From Manis javanica (Eukaryota > Chordata > Mammalia > Pholidota > Manidae): a stretch of 64,000 nucleotides of DNA. The stretch's first letter is position 1; the number at the start of each line of letters is the position of its first letter. Positions 44,396-56,165 of this stretch are shown here, one piece after another. The DNA is taken from assembly GCF_040802235.1 (NCBI RefSeq), contig NC_133166.1:1798001-1862000 (forward strand), given 5' to 3'. The notes below the pieces were generated by a model. The model did no database searches, had not been told where the DNA came from, and was given only the letters and a program-made list of their open reading frames with translations. The position numbers were made by a program, and so were the translations under genes.

Positions 44396-45782
44396 TGAGT
44401 TAAAGAAAATGAAACAAATTTATTTAATTCAAGATTTCTTAGAGGCTTTAACATGCAAATGTTCACGGTGATTCACCAAGGGAAAGGATTAGAGAAGGAT
44501 GAAGGATGTATCATATCCAGCATTGCTCTTAGCGCTGGGTGGCCTGCTACTCCCCTTAGCAAAGTGACTTTCTTCTATGCAGCAGCTTTACAGTGGGGGT
44601 GACTCGATTTTGAACCCAAGCAAAATAAGTTATTACATATCATGGCCTTCTGGGGTCTCTTGCAAATTATTAAAATCATGACTGTTAAGGGTTTACTTTA
44701 CTGGAACAATACAAAAGTTAATCTAAAAGTTGTAGATACAAATGAACTGAAATATCATTTTCATTATAATGATTTCTTGACACACATGGTTAATTAGTTG
44801 TAGTAATGACAGGAAACCTTTAAGTCCCTGAGAAGTAATTTAATACACCACATAAGAAATTTGTTTAGGGAAAGTTATGAAACCTGAAGAGAATGAAGAT
44901 ACAGGAAGGAAATGGAATGTTAACCTCCTAGTTGTTGGGAAAGATTGAAAATAGGAAGGATGACTCTGCTTTCTACATTATAGTAATTCAATGAAATATT
45001 TAGTAGAATCTGGTGAACTGATAAGGAAAGCCATGTGCAGGGAAAGTAGGCAAGAATGCTCAGATGATGTTAATAAAGAATAAATTGATGAGGGGAAATA
45101 CTTAAAGAGTAATGATGGTGGACTTACCTAACTAAAAATTGAAAAACACATCATACACTGAAAATCATTCAATGGCATTAATCAATATTTGTGCTTTGGA
45201 AAATGACCACGGGATAGACTATACTCTGAGAATGATTCTCACTGTCAGAATAGAGAGAATGAAAAATGGGAAAAAAATTCCACAATGTTGAAAGTAATCT
45301 CAGAATAAGAAATGATATTGAGATATGAATACTATGCTTCATTTTTAAAAAACTCCAAAGGTCCAAAGATTTAAAGAGAGAAACAATAAAAAATACAAAC
45401 CAGAGAGAACAAATATTCTAGCTGTGGAGAGAAGCTGTCCTTCTGTGTGTTTAGGAAATGGATAATGTCATCAGTGACAAGATGGCTTTAGTCAAATACA
45501 CAATATTGAAAGATGACAAGGTTTCACTGAGCAAAAAATGATGAAGAAAATCAGAAAGGAAAGAAGTGCAATGGAAAAATAAATTTTAGAAGTGATTTGA
45601 ATAATCTGTGCAAAATATATTATGAAATGCTTCAAATATAGTTTTAAAATTGATATAATACATCAATTCCTCTGATGCAAATACAGAAAATAAAACATTT
45701 TATAGGTTAATTATATTTCTATGAAAAACAACAAAAAAACCAAACCCCAAACATTGTGAGGTAAGATTCTAAGATGGCTCCT
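44396..45782. other. AT-rich stretch, unclassified
   Basis: About 1.4 kb of AT-rich sequence without a reading frame longer than about 60 codons. An old, heavily mutated LINE is possible, but I cannot show a diagnostic motif. Confidence 0.35.
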
Positions 45783-46255
45783 GTGGTAAGTAGAATAATG
45801 GTCCCAAGGATGTTTTTATTTGAATCCCTGAAACCTATGAGTGTTCCCTTATATGGGCAAATGGGACTTTGCAGATGTGATTAAGTTAAGGACGTTGCCA
45901 TCAAAAGATTGCCCTGGATTACCCAGGTGGGTCAAGGTAATCATAAGGATCCTTAAAAGGGAAAGAGAGAAGTAGGAGAGTCAGAGAAGAAAGTGTGATG
46001 ATGGAAGAAGAGGTCAAAGATCATTACCTGCTGGCTTTGCAGGTAAAGGAAGGTCCAAGATCAAGGAATGCAGGCAACAGCTAGAAGCCAGAAAAAGCAA
46101 GGAAATGGATTCTCTCCTTGACTTCCAGAAGGAATGCAGCTCTGTTGACTCATTTTAAGCTTGTGACCCCCAGAACTGTAAGATAATAAATGTCTATTGT
46201 TTCAGACCACCAAGTTTGCAATAATTTGTTATAGTAGCAATGGGTTGCTAATACG
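45783..46255 (+). mobile_element. MLT1-type MaLR LTR
   Basis: 'gtagaataatggtcccaagg' near 45790-45809, 'gggactttgcagatgtgatt' near 45863-45882, and 'cccccagaactgtaagataa' near 46167-46186 are in MLT1 order. It has no internal retroviral part. Confidence 0.85.
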
Positions 46256-46795
46256 GCCCTCGAGATTCCCATCCCCTGGTGTGTACACTTAGATAATGCC
46301 TTCCCCTTGGCAGAATCTGTGAGTATGTGTGCTCCCATGGTTATCCCAATAGTCAGTTGCCTGTAGTCAAAAGGGAGATTATCCAGGTTGGTGTTACAAT
46401 TGGGTGAACCCTTAAAAGGGCCTGGACCCTTCCTGAAAGAGGTATTCTCCATTGCTAGCTCTGACTTTGGGATAGGAGGAGGGGGATGCTGACATGTGGA
46501 GAGGACCTGAGAACTCTATTTGCTGAGGTTGATACCAGCCCACAGCCAGCAAGAAATGGGTATCTCAATCCCACAATTGCAAATGCTGCCCGTGAGTTTA
46601 GAAGATGACCTGGTACTCCAGATGACAACACAGCTGGCCAGCATCTTGATTCCTGCCCGTGAAATACCTTGGGTAGAGAGCCCAGTTCTGCTGTGCAGGA
46701 CTTCCTACTTATTTGCTAACCCATGAGTGTTGTTTTAAGCTGCTAAGTTTGTGGTTATTTGTCATGCAGCAATAGAAAACAAGTGCAACCATCAT
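46256..46795 (+). mobile_element. Second, diverged MLT1-type LTR, adjacent
   Basis: It begins 'gattcccatcccctggtgtg' near 46263-46282 and ends with 'gctgctaagtttgtggttat' near 46739-46758, then 'catgcagcaatagaaaac'. It is much diverged from the preceding LTR, so it belongs to another subfamily and is not the other LTR of one provirus. Confidence 0.7.
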
Positions 46796-47224
46796 GTGGA
46801 AAAAAGCATGGTTTCACTAGCAAGTAAATTCATAAGAATGAAAATAATTTTGTGGTAATACACTAAATGAGGAACAATACATTGCATTTGTAAAATTCTG
46901 TGTGCTGGGTATGGCTGAGTCAGATACACGTACACTTCCTACAGGTTCAGGGAATGGGCTCAGGAAATTGCTCATCCTTTGGACCTGGCAGTTAGTAAGA
47001 AGTTAGTTCACATAAAAGTATTCATAGCAGAAATACTATGATAATGAAAAAGATGGCAATAATATGAATGCCCAGCAGCAGAGGGTGCTGAGCAAACATC
47101 ACATTGATATAAAAGAAGCACCAAGGAGAATGTCATTAGTTGTGGCACCCTGATGGCTATTACTGCTTCCTGGAAATCTTGGAGAATCATGTTAAACTGG
47201 ATAAAGCAGAGCAACAGCTGACTC
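46796..47224. other. Non-genic stretch
   Basis: No gene or named repeat. Confidence 0.3.
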
Positions 47225-47420
47225 ACAGTTACTCCACACTCCTTAGCTGTGTGCCCTTAGGCCTGTTACTTTCCTCACTGTGCTCAGTTCCCTCATCTCT
47301 TAAATGGGCATGATTTTAGCATGCACCCCACAGGGCCACCAGGAGACTTGAAGAGGGAATATGTGTAGAACTTGGCACAGTTCCTGGTCCTTTCTAAAAG
47401 CTCAATAAAATAGCCATGGT
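47225..47420 (+). repeat. MIR SINE
   Basis: 'ccttagctgtgtgcccttag' near 47241-47260, 'gttccctcatctcttaaatg' near 47287-47306, and 'acttggcacagttcctggtc' near 47370-47389. Confidence 0.8.
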
Positions 47421-47554
47421 GTCATTATATAAGAGTGGACTGAATGCCTTTTTCATTCTGTTCCTGGCTCTTTAAAATCCCTTGATTCAGCCTGGGAGCC
47501 ACCATTACACAGTGGGAGCCTGGGTCACATGGTGGTTACAGCAGGGCTATAGGG

Positions 47555-47665
47555 TGTTAACAGCAATACCTGACTTAGGGTTATTGTAAGATTCAGCGAC
47601 CCATGTGAAATCAGAGCCCCTGGCATGCAGTCAGCTCTCAACAAACCTTAACTATTATTATTCTT
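47555..47665 (+). repeat. MIR SINE, 3' half
   Basis: 'gggttattgtaagattcagc' near 47578-47597, then 'cctggcatgcagtcagctct' near 47619-47638. Confidence 0.65.
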
Positions 47666-47920
47666 GTTATTTTGGGAGGGAGTTGACAGAGGTGAGTATG
47701 GAATCATACCCCGATTCATAGCATTTGTTCATTGGCAGTAACCCCAGTCCATCCTTTTTACTTGTGACCAGCTCATGCTTTCTTTCTGCTCTTTGATCTC
47801 TGGATCACTGGTCCCTCCTGAGTTCTCCTGATGTTTGCCTTCTCCCCTGCCTTGGTGATCCTCTACACCATGCCTTTGGAGTTGGATGTTGACATCCTGC
47901 ATAATTCCTGACCACCTCGG

Positions 47921-48092
47921 GGTGTGTGTGCATGTGGCTCAGTATGTATGCACATGTGCATGGGTGTGTGTGCATGGGCTCTGTATGCATGTGTGCATGG
48001 GTGTGTGTGTGTGCATGGGCTCAGCATGTATGCATGTGCACATGGGTGTGTGTGCATGTGGCTCAGAATGTGTGCATGTGTGTGTGTGTGTG
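47921..48092 (+). repeat. 41-bp minisatellite, about 3.9 units
   Basis: Units start at 47931, 47973, 48014 and 48055 with 'catgtggctc' or 'catgggctc', and each ends in a (TG)n run, giving periods of 42, 41 and 41 bases. Because the unit has few stop codons, frames are open on both strands across it. These are repeat artefacts. Confidence 0.85.
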
Positions 48093-49099
48093 GGGAGAAG
48101 GGACAGAAAGGGTGGATGTGGATGCTCTGGAGGCATAAATAGTAAAACCTCATAATAACATGTCTCAAGATATGATGCATTCACATGTAATGTGATTGGT
48201 CAATGGTTCCTATTCTCTGTCCCCTGCCCCTTGCTTGTGGGGAGGGAAACATGCAGAGGATGCAAGGGCTGATGGGAAATGAGGGGCAGGTGGAGGGTAG
48301 TTCCTTTTGTTACCCAATATTCTGTTGGTCAAATGTTTCCTAGAGTCGTTGCTGCCATCCTGGAAGTTCCAGGCAGCTACAAGGCTCAGAATTGTTCTCA
48401 CTGATATAAACCTGAGTTACTAAGTGCATATAAGGTATATTTCTCTGAAAAGTTAATTTTATTAAAATAAGAAAAGAAGCTACAGTTTGTGAGGAATTAC
48501 CACTCTTTATCCCCTTAATCTTCCCTCTCCCAGCAGTTCTCAATGCCATTACATGTTTAGCTATCTGTCTCCATTGCTAGAGTGCAAGCAGCCTGTGGGC
48601 AGGCATAGTGCCTTATTTATATTTTTCTCCAGTGTCCAGTACATAGTAATCATGGGAACTTCACTAATCTTTGCAGCATGAATGAGTGAATTCACTCTTA
48701 AGCATCATGTCGGCTGTACCTTCTTCGCTGGAAGCACATTAAAGCTCCCTGGTGGAGGCAGGCTTGTGCTGGTTAAGTGCCTGTCTAGGGACACCACTCT
48801 ACTGTTGGTGGTCAGAGATGCTTCTGGAGGCTGACTGAAGAGAGAGAAGTGGATGTAGGGGGTGAAATAAGATCAGAATTTACACTCAATTCCCAGCAGA
48901 GGAGGAGGTGGAAACAGCAGACGTTGTTGCTTCGAGGTCCTGTTGAGAGAGGTCATATTTGCTGTGGTGGGAGGGAGGCTGGGGACCAGAGGGAAGGGGC
49001 TATATGCTTCCTTACTTGACCAGAGTTGGCCAGTCCTGGGGCAGAATGGAACCAATATATGCTGACTTGCTACCATGTACTATTTTCCAGAGAGCGTGA
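48093..49099. other. Non-genic stretch with an L2 end
   Basis: A sense L2 3'-end remnant lies at about 48560-48690 ('tgtgggcaggcatagtgcct'). No gene is seen in the rest. Confidence 0.4.
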
Positions 49100-49390
49100 C
49101 TGAATTCTGTCTTATCGAGCACATATTCAATGAGCACCTACTATATTCCAGACTCTGTCCTGGGAGCTGGTGTACAGCTGGTCTGGTATACAGACAAGGT
49201 GCACCTGTACAGCGTATGGTCAGTGTGCGTGAGGGCTGGTGGTTACCTGTCCTGACTGTCGCCCTGTTCAGCTGTGAGCAAAACCCAGTTCCTGTTGTGT
49301 GTGGGGGCTCCGTTTCCGGTTGCAGGAGACACATGATCAACACATACAAATAGGGGGCAGGCGACAGTAAGTGCTGTGAAGACCGACAAA
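49100..49390 (-). mobile_element. L2 fragment, inverted
   Basis: 'tcaatgagcacctactatat' near 49128-49147, then 'cagtaagtgctgtgaagacc' near 49364-49383. Confidence 0.6.
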
Positions 49391-49399
49391 TCAGGGCAC

Positions 49400-49500
49400 A
49401 GGAGTAGAGGTTAGTAATTTGCCTGAGATTTCATAGCTGATAAGAGGCAGAATTTCGGCTTGGCGGATTTGAAGTCTGACCACTTGGCCTTTATCCACAG
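49400..49500 (-). repeat. MIR fragment, inverted
   Basis: 'agtaatttgcctgagatttc' near 49413-49432, then 'gataagaggcagaatttcgg' near 49439-49458. Confidence 0.6.
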
Positions 49501-49594
49501 GACCTGTGACAAAGGGGCAGTGGAAGCAGCTGCCCACGAACGCACAGTCCTCCCTAAGGGGGTTCGGAAAGAGAGACCTCATAAGTTGGCCATC

Positions 49595-49750
49595 CAGTAT
49601 TTACTGCACCTCTACTCTGAGCATGCTGAGCACTGGAAATAGAGCAGTCAACAAAACAGGCAGGGTTTGGGGAGGAGGGACACAGGGAAAAAGATCTTAA
49701 GGAATTGTAAGGATGCCAAGTGCTGCAAAGGGAGCACCGGGATGGTCTGA
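49595..49750 (-). mobile_element. L2 fragment, inverted
   Basis: 'ccagtatttactgcacctct' near 49594-49613, then 'gagcagtcaacaaaacaggc' near 49642-49661. Confidence 0.6.
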
Positions 49751-51067
49751 CGGGGTAAAAGCAGGGTTCCCTGCGAACATGGGGTGGGGGCCCTGAGCCC
49801 CTCAGCATTTGTTCTGTCTTCCCTCTGTTGCCAGCTGGTGGTCTTCATAAGCTCTGGGCCTTCCTGCAGACTTGATATTTCTCTTTCTTTTGAATTGCAG
49901 AAATCACCTTTATTTGATAAATCTTTCTGTGCTTCTCCATGCTATTTTCTGTTAACACTTTCTGGTATAGTTTTACTCCTTAGATTCTTTGATAGCCTGG
50001 CATCTCTCAGGTGAGAGAACTAGCTTCATTCGATGCAACACAGATTTTAATGGACCAAGAGGCTGCAATTAGGAAAACATGATTTCTCCCGTGTCCTCTG
50101 AATATGAATCAAGAGGGCAATAAGATGTATACAGCAGGCTCATAAACATAGTGCTGCAATAATGACTGACACAACATCCAGTTGTTTACCACCTATTTGG
50201 TATAGCACCTAACAGAATTATTCTGGTCATTACCTATAAAGAACGCTCTATTTAGAAATATCCTTTGACTCTTGATATCCTGCCCCCTTTTTTCTCTAGC
50301 TGTCTAGAGAAACGTAAAAAAATATGACTAATGTAAGCTCATTAACTTTGGAGAGCATCACCCCTTCCTGTCTGCTTCCCTACATATTCCCCTTTTTGTG
50401 GGTGGCTGCTGGGTCTCAGTCCTCCCACGATCTTGTCCATTCATGATTCTGATGCTGTCCAGATGCACTTAGGGGACTTTGGACTCTCCAGCCAGACCGC
50501 AGAGCAGCTCCTATTGCCAGTAACCAACTCTGAATATCCATCTGACCCATTCATCAGGGGAGTTGCCTTCTCCTGGGCATCCTCAGAATTCTGGGAAAAG
50601 GATGGTGGGAGGGAGTCCAGATGCTGCCCTGGGATTTTCTGGGAAAGCAGAGCAGTAGAACCTAATGAAGAAGAGGTGAGAGAACGGGATTGGAAGAAGC
50701 TGTGGGCTTCCTTCCGGGCCCTGGGAGGTAAGATCTATTTATAGGATGCTTGTCAATAAGTCTTGCCAAGCCCAGTTTTGTCTGAAAATACCCTGTAACT
50801 GCAATGAGGTCATGCCCGCCTTTGTGATTGATGTCCTTGGCTCTGTCTTACCTGCCCATGTGGATATAGGTGCACCATCTATGTCTTGTTTCAGGCACAG
50901 AAGAACTGAGATGACTTTTTCCTGCCTGTGTCAATGAGGCCACCTTTACGGATTCCTTCTTTTCCTCCCCATTTCACCCTCTCCCAGGGGCTGCTGGATG
51001 GGAGCCGGAAGACCTTGATAAGAGCTGGGGTTCTACTACCTTCTGGCACTCTGCCCCAGGAATGGCA
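49751..51067. other. Non-genic stretch with a unique-looking AT-rich core
   Basis: The section 50030-50290 has mixed AT-rich sequence with several TAAT/ATTA-like sites and no recognised repeat. It could be a conserved non-coding element, but this is not shown. The 103-codon frame at 50433-50744 has no known domain. Confidence 0.3.
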
Positions 51068-51275
51068 ATGCATAGCTAACATTTCCTGACCACCTACTTT
51101 GTGCCAGGCACTACATTAAGAGCTTTACATGGACTGTCTTATATGTTCTATGGCAGCCATTTGGAGAGGTATTTACTTTCCTTTTTTTTTATCACAATTT
51201 TACAGATTAAAAAAAATTGAGGCCCACAAAAATTAGGTAATTTGCTGAAGGTAATGCAGTTAGTAGGTGGAAGAA
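51068..51275 (-). repeat. MIR SINE, inverted
   Basis: 'ctactttgtgccaggcacta' near 51094-51113, 'aagagctttacatggactgt' near 51118-51137, then a degraded core with a T8 and an A8 run. Confidence 0.75.
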
Positions 51276-51279
51276 TGTA

Positions 51280-51475
51280 TGACCATCACTTATTACATGC
51301 TTATGTTATGTTCTGTGTTGTACATATGCCTTAAAATCCCTGAAATTATCTGAAATGTAAGTGTGATAGCTCCACCTTTTACACAGAAGGAAATTAAGTC
51401 ACAAAGAAATTAAGTAATTTACCCATCGGCTCGTAAACGGCAGAGGGACTCCAACTTCCTCCCAAAGCCCAAGCC
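51280..51475 (-). repeat. MIR SINE, inverted (second copy)
   Basis: 'ccaccttttacacagaagga' near 51372-51391, then 'agtcacaaagaaattaagta' near 51397-51416. It is tandem with the preceding MIR in the same orientation. Confidence 0.65.
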
Positions 51476-51570
51476 TATGGGCTTCCTGAGCCTCAGTCTT
51501 CCTTCTCTGTTAAATGGGGATAATCATTCTCTTGGTTAATGCCGAGGGTTCAAACCAGATGATCCTGTGG
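51476..51570 (+). repeat. MIR core fragment
   Basis: 'gagcctcagtcttccttctc' near 51488-51507, then 'gttaaatggggataatcatt' near 51508-51527. Confidence 0.6.
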
Positions 51571-52059
51571 AATCTGTCAGGTGGAGGGGAGGCTTATGGT
51601 TTTGGTGACTAGTGGTGAGGGGAAACACCTTGCCAGGCACACCTTCGCCCTCCCGAGCCTGCTTCCAGGCCTGGTGCCCAGAGCTGGTGAGAGGCCTGGG
51701 CATTCAGAGCAGGGAGAGGCTGGGCAGCACAGTGTCCCTGAGGTCTCTCATGGGGGCAGTCTTGTCAAACTGTGTTGGGTTTTCTTAAATATTCCAGTGG
51801 CGTTGGCATCAGGGAAACACGCTGAACAAAGCAGCCACTGGAGGTCCTGCTTGGTTACGTGGAAGGGACTGTGGAGTCCACCTGTGGCCAGATGGTTTCC
51901 CGGTGGCAGCTGGTGGGAGGGCAGCACGTGACCAGGGCCAGCAGCACTGGGCGCACCCGGCTGGGTGAGCGTGGGCTAGTCTCCCTACCCTTCGGAGCCT
52001 CGGCACCCTTCGGTGGAGGTGGCAAAGATGCTTCTTCATTCAGTGAATTGCTAAGAGCA
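51571..52059. other. Non-genic stretch
   Basis: GC-richer sequence. The 116-codon frame (51581-51931) has no recognised domain. Confidence 0.3.
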
Positions 52060-52175
52060 CCTCATAAGTGACTGAGCACTTTATACATGTCATTTTCATT
52101 CTCCCTCCTTTGGGTAATAAGTGAGACAAGCTGAGGCTCCCTCACTGGCAGATTTCTAGGTCTGGCTCTAGGATC
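52060..52175 (-). repeat. MIR fragment, inverted
   Basis: 'gtgactgagcactttataca' near 52068-52087, then 'gctgaggctccctcactggc' near 52130-52149. Confidence 0.5.
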
Positions 52176-52289
52176 TGATGAAGGTGCCCTGGGATGGTAA
52201 AGCCTTACAGAGCACAGGAGCAAAAGATGGCGTAGATACAGATGACTTTACTCCAATCCCATGAAAGCAACTGATCAGCTGTCCACTCA

Positions 52290-52580
52290 GTCAGCTGCTA
52301 ACTTTTTCAACACTCCTCTGTGTCTGATCCGGGGCTTTGCTCTGTGAGCAGAGAAGAAAACCCATTGGTCTTGCCTGACAGGCGTTTAGGGCTTTTGCTA
52401 AAGAGACAAGACGAACACCAACCCAGAATAGTTACACATGGCATTTAATTCAGCACTCAGCTGGACTGGGAATGGAGGCATACAGGTTCTGAAAAGAGAA
52501 ACTGATAGGAGAGTAATCAGAGAAGGCCTCCTGGCAGAAGCAGGACCTGGGATGGGCTGAGGGGCTGGGAAGGTAGTGGC
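52290..52580 (-). mobile_element. L2 fragment, inverted
   Basis: 'agagacaagacgaacaccaa' near 52402-52421, then 'gagaaggcctcctggcagaa' near 52520-52539. Confidence 0.5.
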
Positions 52581-52639
52581 TGAGAAGTGGCTGCAGTGAC
52601 ATTCCCCCTCTCACCATCCCTGGCCCAGAGCCAACTGCC

Positions 52640-52730
52640 ACACCCTCATTTTGCAGATGAGAAAACAGGTGAAGTAAGTTGCCCTGGTCACATGCCAAGT
52701 GAATGGTAGAGCTGGTCGACCTGGCACATC
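52640..52730 (-). repeat. MIR core fragment, inverted
   Basis: 'ttttgcagatgagaaaacag' near 52650-52669, then 'ctggtcacatgccaagtgaa' near 52684-52703. Confidence 0.6.
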
Positions 52731-53484
52731 CAGAGCCCATGCCCCTAATCGTGAAGTTGTACACTGAGAGCGCGTGGAGCTGCCTGAAACATGCTTGGCT
52801 AGCCAGGCTGTGAAGGTGGAGGTGCTGAGAATCAGATGGCCTCCCAGTCTTCAGCGGTCCAGGCGAAGCTGTCCTGAATTGAGAAATTAAGCAATGCCCC
52901 TTTCCTTCCAATGCTCTGTGGGCCATGTCCCCTCCCTGGGCCTCAGTTTCTTCACCAATAGCATGGGAGCATTTGGACCAGATGGGTTCTGAGTAGACTG
53001 AGTGGCTTTCGAGTTCTAATAAGGACAGTGACTAAGCATTTACCATGATTTGAGATGGCATTTAATCATGTTCTTTTCTGGAAAGGACTGATTCCCTTTA
53101 GGCCTGCCTGCTTCATTTTGAAGGCTCAGGTCTCAGGCCCTGCATCAACACGGAGCTGGAGAGAGGGTGGGGGTCTCTCCACTACCCTGGGGATGTGGAG
53201 ACTGGCAGGGCTGGGGTGATGGGCCGCTGCCTGCATCCCAGAATAGCTTCAGCCCTCCTGGCATCTGCCACCTGGCTGCCAACTCCCATCCCATTGGCTG
53301 CTCTCTATCCTCACTGTCTGGTGCTGGAAGGCGCTGCTTTCCAGGTTTTTCTGGCACCCACTAAGCAGCCCTCCCTGTCTGCTACAGCATGCCGGCTCCT
53401 TCCTCCGAGTGGCTGAGGTTACTGTAGCAGCTCTTCTCTGGTTCCTTCCATCCTGCCTCATTTCACCTCTCTGATGCTTGAGGT
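52731..53484. other. Non-genic stretch
   Basis: No gene or named repeat, apart from a possible MIR core near 52940 ('cctcagtttcttcacc'). Confidence 0.3.
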
Positions 53485-53625
53485 CAGAGGGGTAGTTTAG
53501 GACAGTGAAAAGAGGACAACAGTTGGCACTTGGAGTCTCAACTTCTAGCCACTGACTCGCCACATGACTGGGCGCAAATGCACATCTCTCTTGACTTTAG
53601 TATTTTCACCGGTAAAATGAGGGCA
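53485..53625 (+). repeat. MIR SINE, 5' half
   Basis: 'gggtagtttaggacagtgaa' near 53490-53509, then 'tattttcaccggtaaaatga' near 53601-53620. Confidence 0.7.
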
Positions 53626-53687
53626 ATCAGGCTATTAGTCCACTGCAGTTCACTGGGGTGGCCATCCCAAGGGTTCATAGCTGGAGT

Positions 53688-54072
53688 CCTGTTATGGATG
53701 CATATCTAGGTCCTCCCCCACACCTTCCTCAAATTCATACATTGAAATCCTAACCCCTAGAGTGATGGTATCTGGAGGTGGGGCTTTGGGAGGTGATTAG
53801 GTCATGAGGGTGGAGCCTTCCCTCATCATAGAATTAATGCCCATATAAGAGGTATTGGCTTATATGGCTTGCTCTCTTTCTGACTCCATAAGGATATGAT
53901 GAGAAGTTGGCAGTCTGTGACCCTGAAGGGGGTCCTCACCAGAACTGACCGTCGTGGCACCTTGATCTCAGACTTCCAGCCTCCAGAACTGTGAGAAATA
54001 AATTTCTGTTGTTTATAAGTCATCCACTCTGTGCTGTCTTGTTATAGCAGCCCCGCATGACTAAGATAGACA
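53688..54072 (+). mobile_element. Solo MaLR LTR (MST/MLT1 class)
   Basis: 'tacattgaaatcctaacccc' near 53739-53758, 'gatggtatctggaggtgggg' near 53764-53783, 'aggtgattaggtcatgaggg' near 53791-53810, 'ccagaactgtgagaaataaa' near 53983-54002. It is nearly full length and the best-preserved MaLR LTR here. Confidence 0.9.
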
Positions 54073-54099
54073 ATGCCCACATTATGCTGGTTATTCAGT

Positions 54100-54190
54100 A
54101 TTTGGAATATCACCCCAGGGGTAATAATGCCTGGGTGATTGCATGGAACTGGTGTGAGGATTCAGTGGGGTAAATAAAGAGCAAGTGCTC
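54100..54190 (+). repeat. MIR 3' fragment
   Basis: 'ggtaataatgcctgggtgat', then 'gtgtgaggattcagtggggt'. Confidence 0.5.
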
Positions 54191-54239
54191 TGGGAGCTGT
54201 GAAGCCATAACCACATGTCTGATACACCCATCTGCCCGG

Positions 54240-54780
54240 TGTCCGTTTGTCTCCTCTGTCCCTGGAAATAAACTGCACCTTGATTTTCTACTTATCCTTC
54301 TTAACCACATGGTTCCAGTGGAGCTCACTTCCCTCCCAGCTCCAAGTGTGCATATGACCCAGGCCTGGACGGGTGAGCATTTCTTCTTCTGGTTACAGTG
54401 ATAGGTTGAAGGATGAACCAGACCAATAAAACCCATCAGAGCCATCCCGGAGCCAGCCCCAGCCCCGATCAGTAAGAACAGAACATCCTCTCGTTATGGC
54501 ATTGGCTTAGGGATAGGCATGTGACCCACACTAGGCCAGTCAGATTATTTCTCTGAGATCATTCTCATTGGGATGAGTAAGACCCCTACTTCTTTCAGTT
54601 ATGAGCTTGAAGGCTGTGACTCATGATTGACCCTTCATGTAGAGAAAGCCTGTTTTTGTAGAAAAGAATGGAGCCAAGTAGAACACAGGTGAAGAGGAGA
54701 GAGGAGAAGGTCTTGGTAATATCAAGTCCTGACTCTCTCTGATCCCTATAGTTTTTCCTTGAAGAAGAGGAAAGCATTAA
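54240..54780 (+). mobile_element. Unclassified ancient LTR-like repeat
   Basis: 'gggataggcatgtgacccac' near 54511-54530, then an 'aggccagtcagattatttct' type segment. The order is shared with the better-preserved stretch at 57180-57670, so both probably belong to one old LTR family that I cannot name with certainty. Confidence 0.45.
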
Positions 54781-54789
54781 GGGTAGTAA

Positions 54790-55025
54790 GGTGTGGGAGA
54801 CACTCCTACAGCTTTACTTTGGAGATTAGGGACAGCTTTCCTAATCAGGTTAAATTTGATCTTATATCTGAATAGAGTAAGGGAGTTTGTATTGTAAAAT
54901 ACACAGGAGAAAATAATTCCAGGCAGAGGGAATAGGAAATGCAAGGGCCCTGAGGCATGAGGGTACTTGGTATATTCAAGAAACAGCAAGTAGGCCAAGT
55001 GGATGGAGCTGAATGAGAAAGTGAT
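54790..55025 (-). mobile_element. L2 fragment, inverted
   Basis: 'aattccaggcagagggaata' near 54914-54933, 'gcaagggccctgaggcatga' near 54941-54960, then a 'ggccaagtggatggagctg' segment. Confidence 0.8.
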
Positions 55026-55411
55026 AACTTATCCTAGACCTTCTCTATGGGTATCAGCTGTGGGATTACTCTGCCTGGGCTAGGGTTGGCGCTGGGGCCT
55101 GAGCTACAAATTCATGGTCTTTGGTGGTTTTATGTGCCAGGGGCTGGAAAGGTCAGACACCAGTGCTGAGCCTCTTTCTGGCTCTCTAATTCTATATCTG
55201 TCAATACCCAAGGGATATGACCTTCTCCCTAGCTTTCTCTAATAACTTATCCGGGATCTATTAAACTACAATTTCTGCAAGGATCCAGAGAAGGCCGCAC
55301 CTCCTCATGGCTAGAATAGACAGGAACACTTCAGTGGAAAGGATTTCTTTCATTACAATTGTGAGGTGTGACATTCCATGAACACATGCCAATTTCTACC
55401 CTGTGTGTTTG
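55026..55411. other. Non-genic stretch
   Basis: No gene or named repeat. Confidence 0.3.
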
Positions 55412-56165
55412 TTCCTTTCTGCATTCATTTAACAAGAACTTATTGAATATCTGATATCTGCCAAGGTATACAGAAAGGCACTGAATATACAAAGATGAAT
55501 CAGCCACGGTTTCTGCTTTCAAGGATCTCCGTCTTGGTGGGTGTGGAGGAGGCAGCCATGTAAACAGATAGTTAGAAAACATGGCAGGTGGTGACACTGA
55601 GGTAGGAACACAGTACCCCTGCAGAAGCCCCAGGGAAGGGGGGATGGCCTTTCCTAGAAGAGTCAGGGTCTGTACAGTCTATCCAGCTGGACAGTGAAGA
55701 CAGGGGAGTCTATCCAGTGGAGAGCCGCTGGGAGGGACAGTATGTGTTAAGAGGATGTAGTCATGGGAACGGATGTCTTTAGGAAAGGGCGGCCACTCAG
55801 AATGAGGTGTTTTGGGACTTGGAAGTTGGTGAGGAAGACAGAGGGGGTGGTTAAGGTCAACCCTTCCTCTACATCGTCATTGACTCACCCTGTATCAATC
55901 CATTGTCTGCACTGGGTGTTTAGATGTGCTCTGTTGATTTGGAGAATCATTGGAGATTTTTAAGTAGTGGAGTGATATGAACAGATTAGATTGTTTAATA
56001 TGATATGATATAATGTGATGTGATATAATGTAATAAAATATAATACAATGTGATAATTATATAATAATAATAGGAGATGGTCTGAAGAGTAAATGGTTGT
56101 TTGGGTTGGGACAGGGTCACAAACTTTAATGTGACAGTGGCCAGGAGGATGACGTAGCAGAACAA
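55412..56165 (-). mobile_element. L2 fragments, inverted, with an AT-rich insertion
   Basis: 'catttaacaagaacttattg' near 55425-55444 (inverted 3' end), a 'gagatttttaagtagtggag' landmark near 55951-55970, and 'gtggccaggaggatgacgta' near 56137-56156. An AT-rich simple repeat interrupts it at 55995-56072. Confidence 0.65.
55995..56072. repeat. Degenerate AT-rich (TATGA/TAATG)n repeat
   Basis: About 75 bases of repeating TGATA/TAATG-type pentamers, ending in ATAATAATA. Confidence 0.8.

Noticed and set aside
47863-48184. Cys/Val/Met- and His/Thr-rich frames on both strands
   Set aside because: They are translations of the 41-bp minisatellite.
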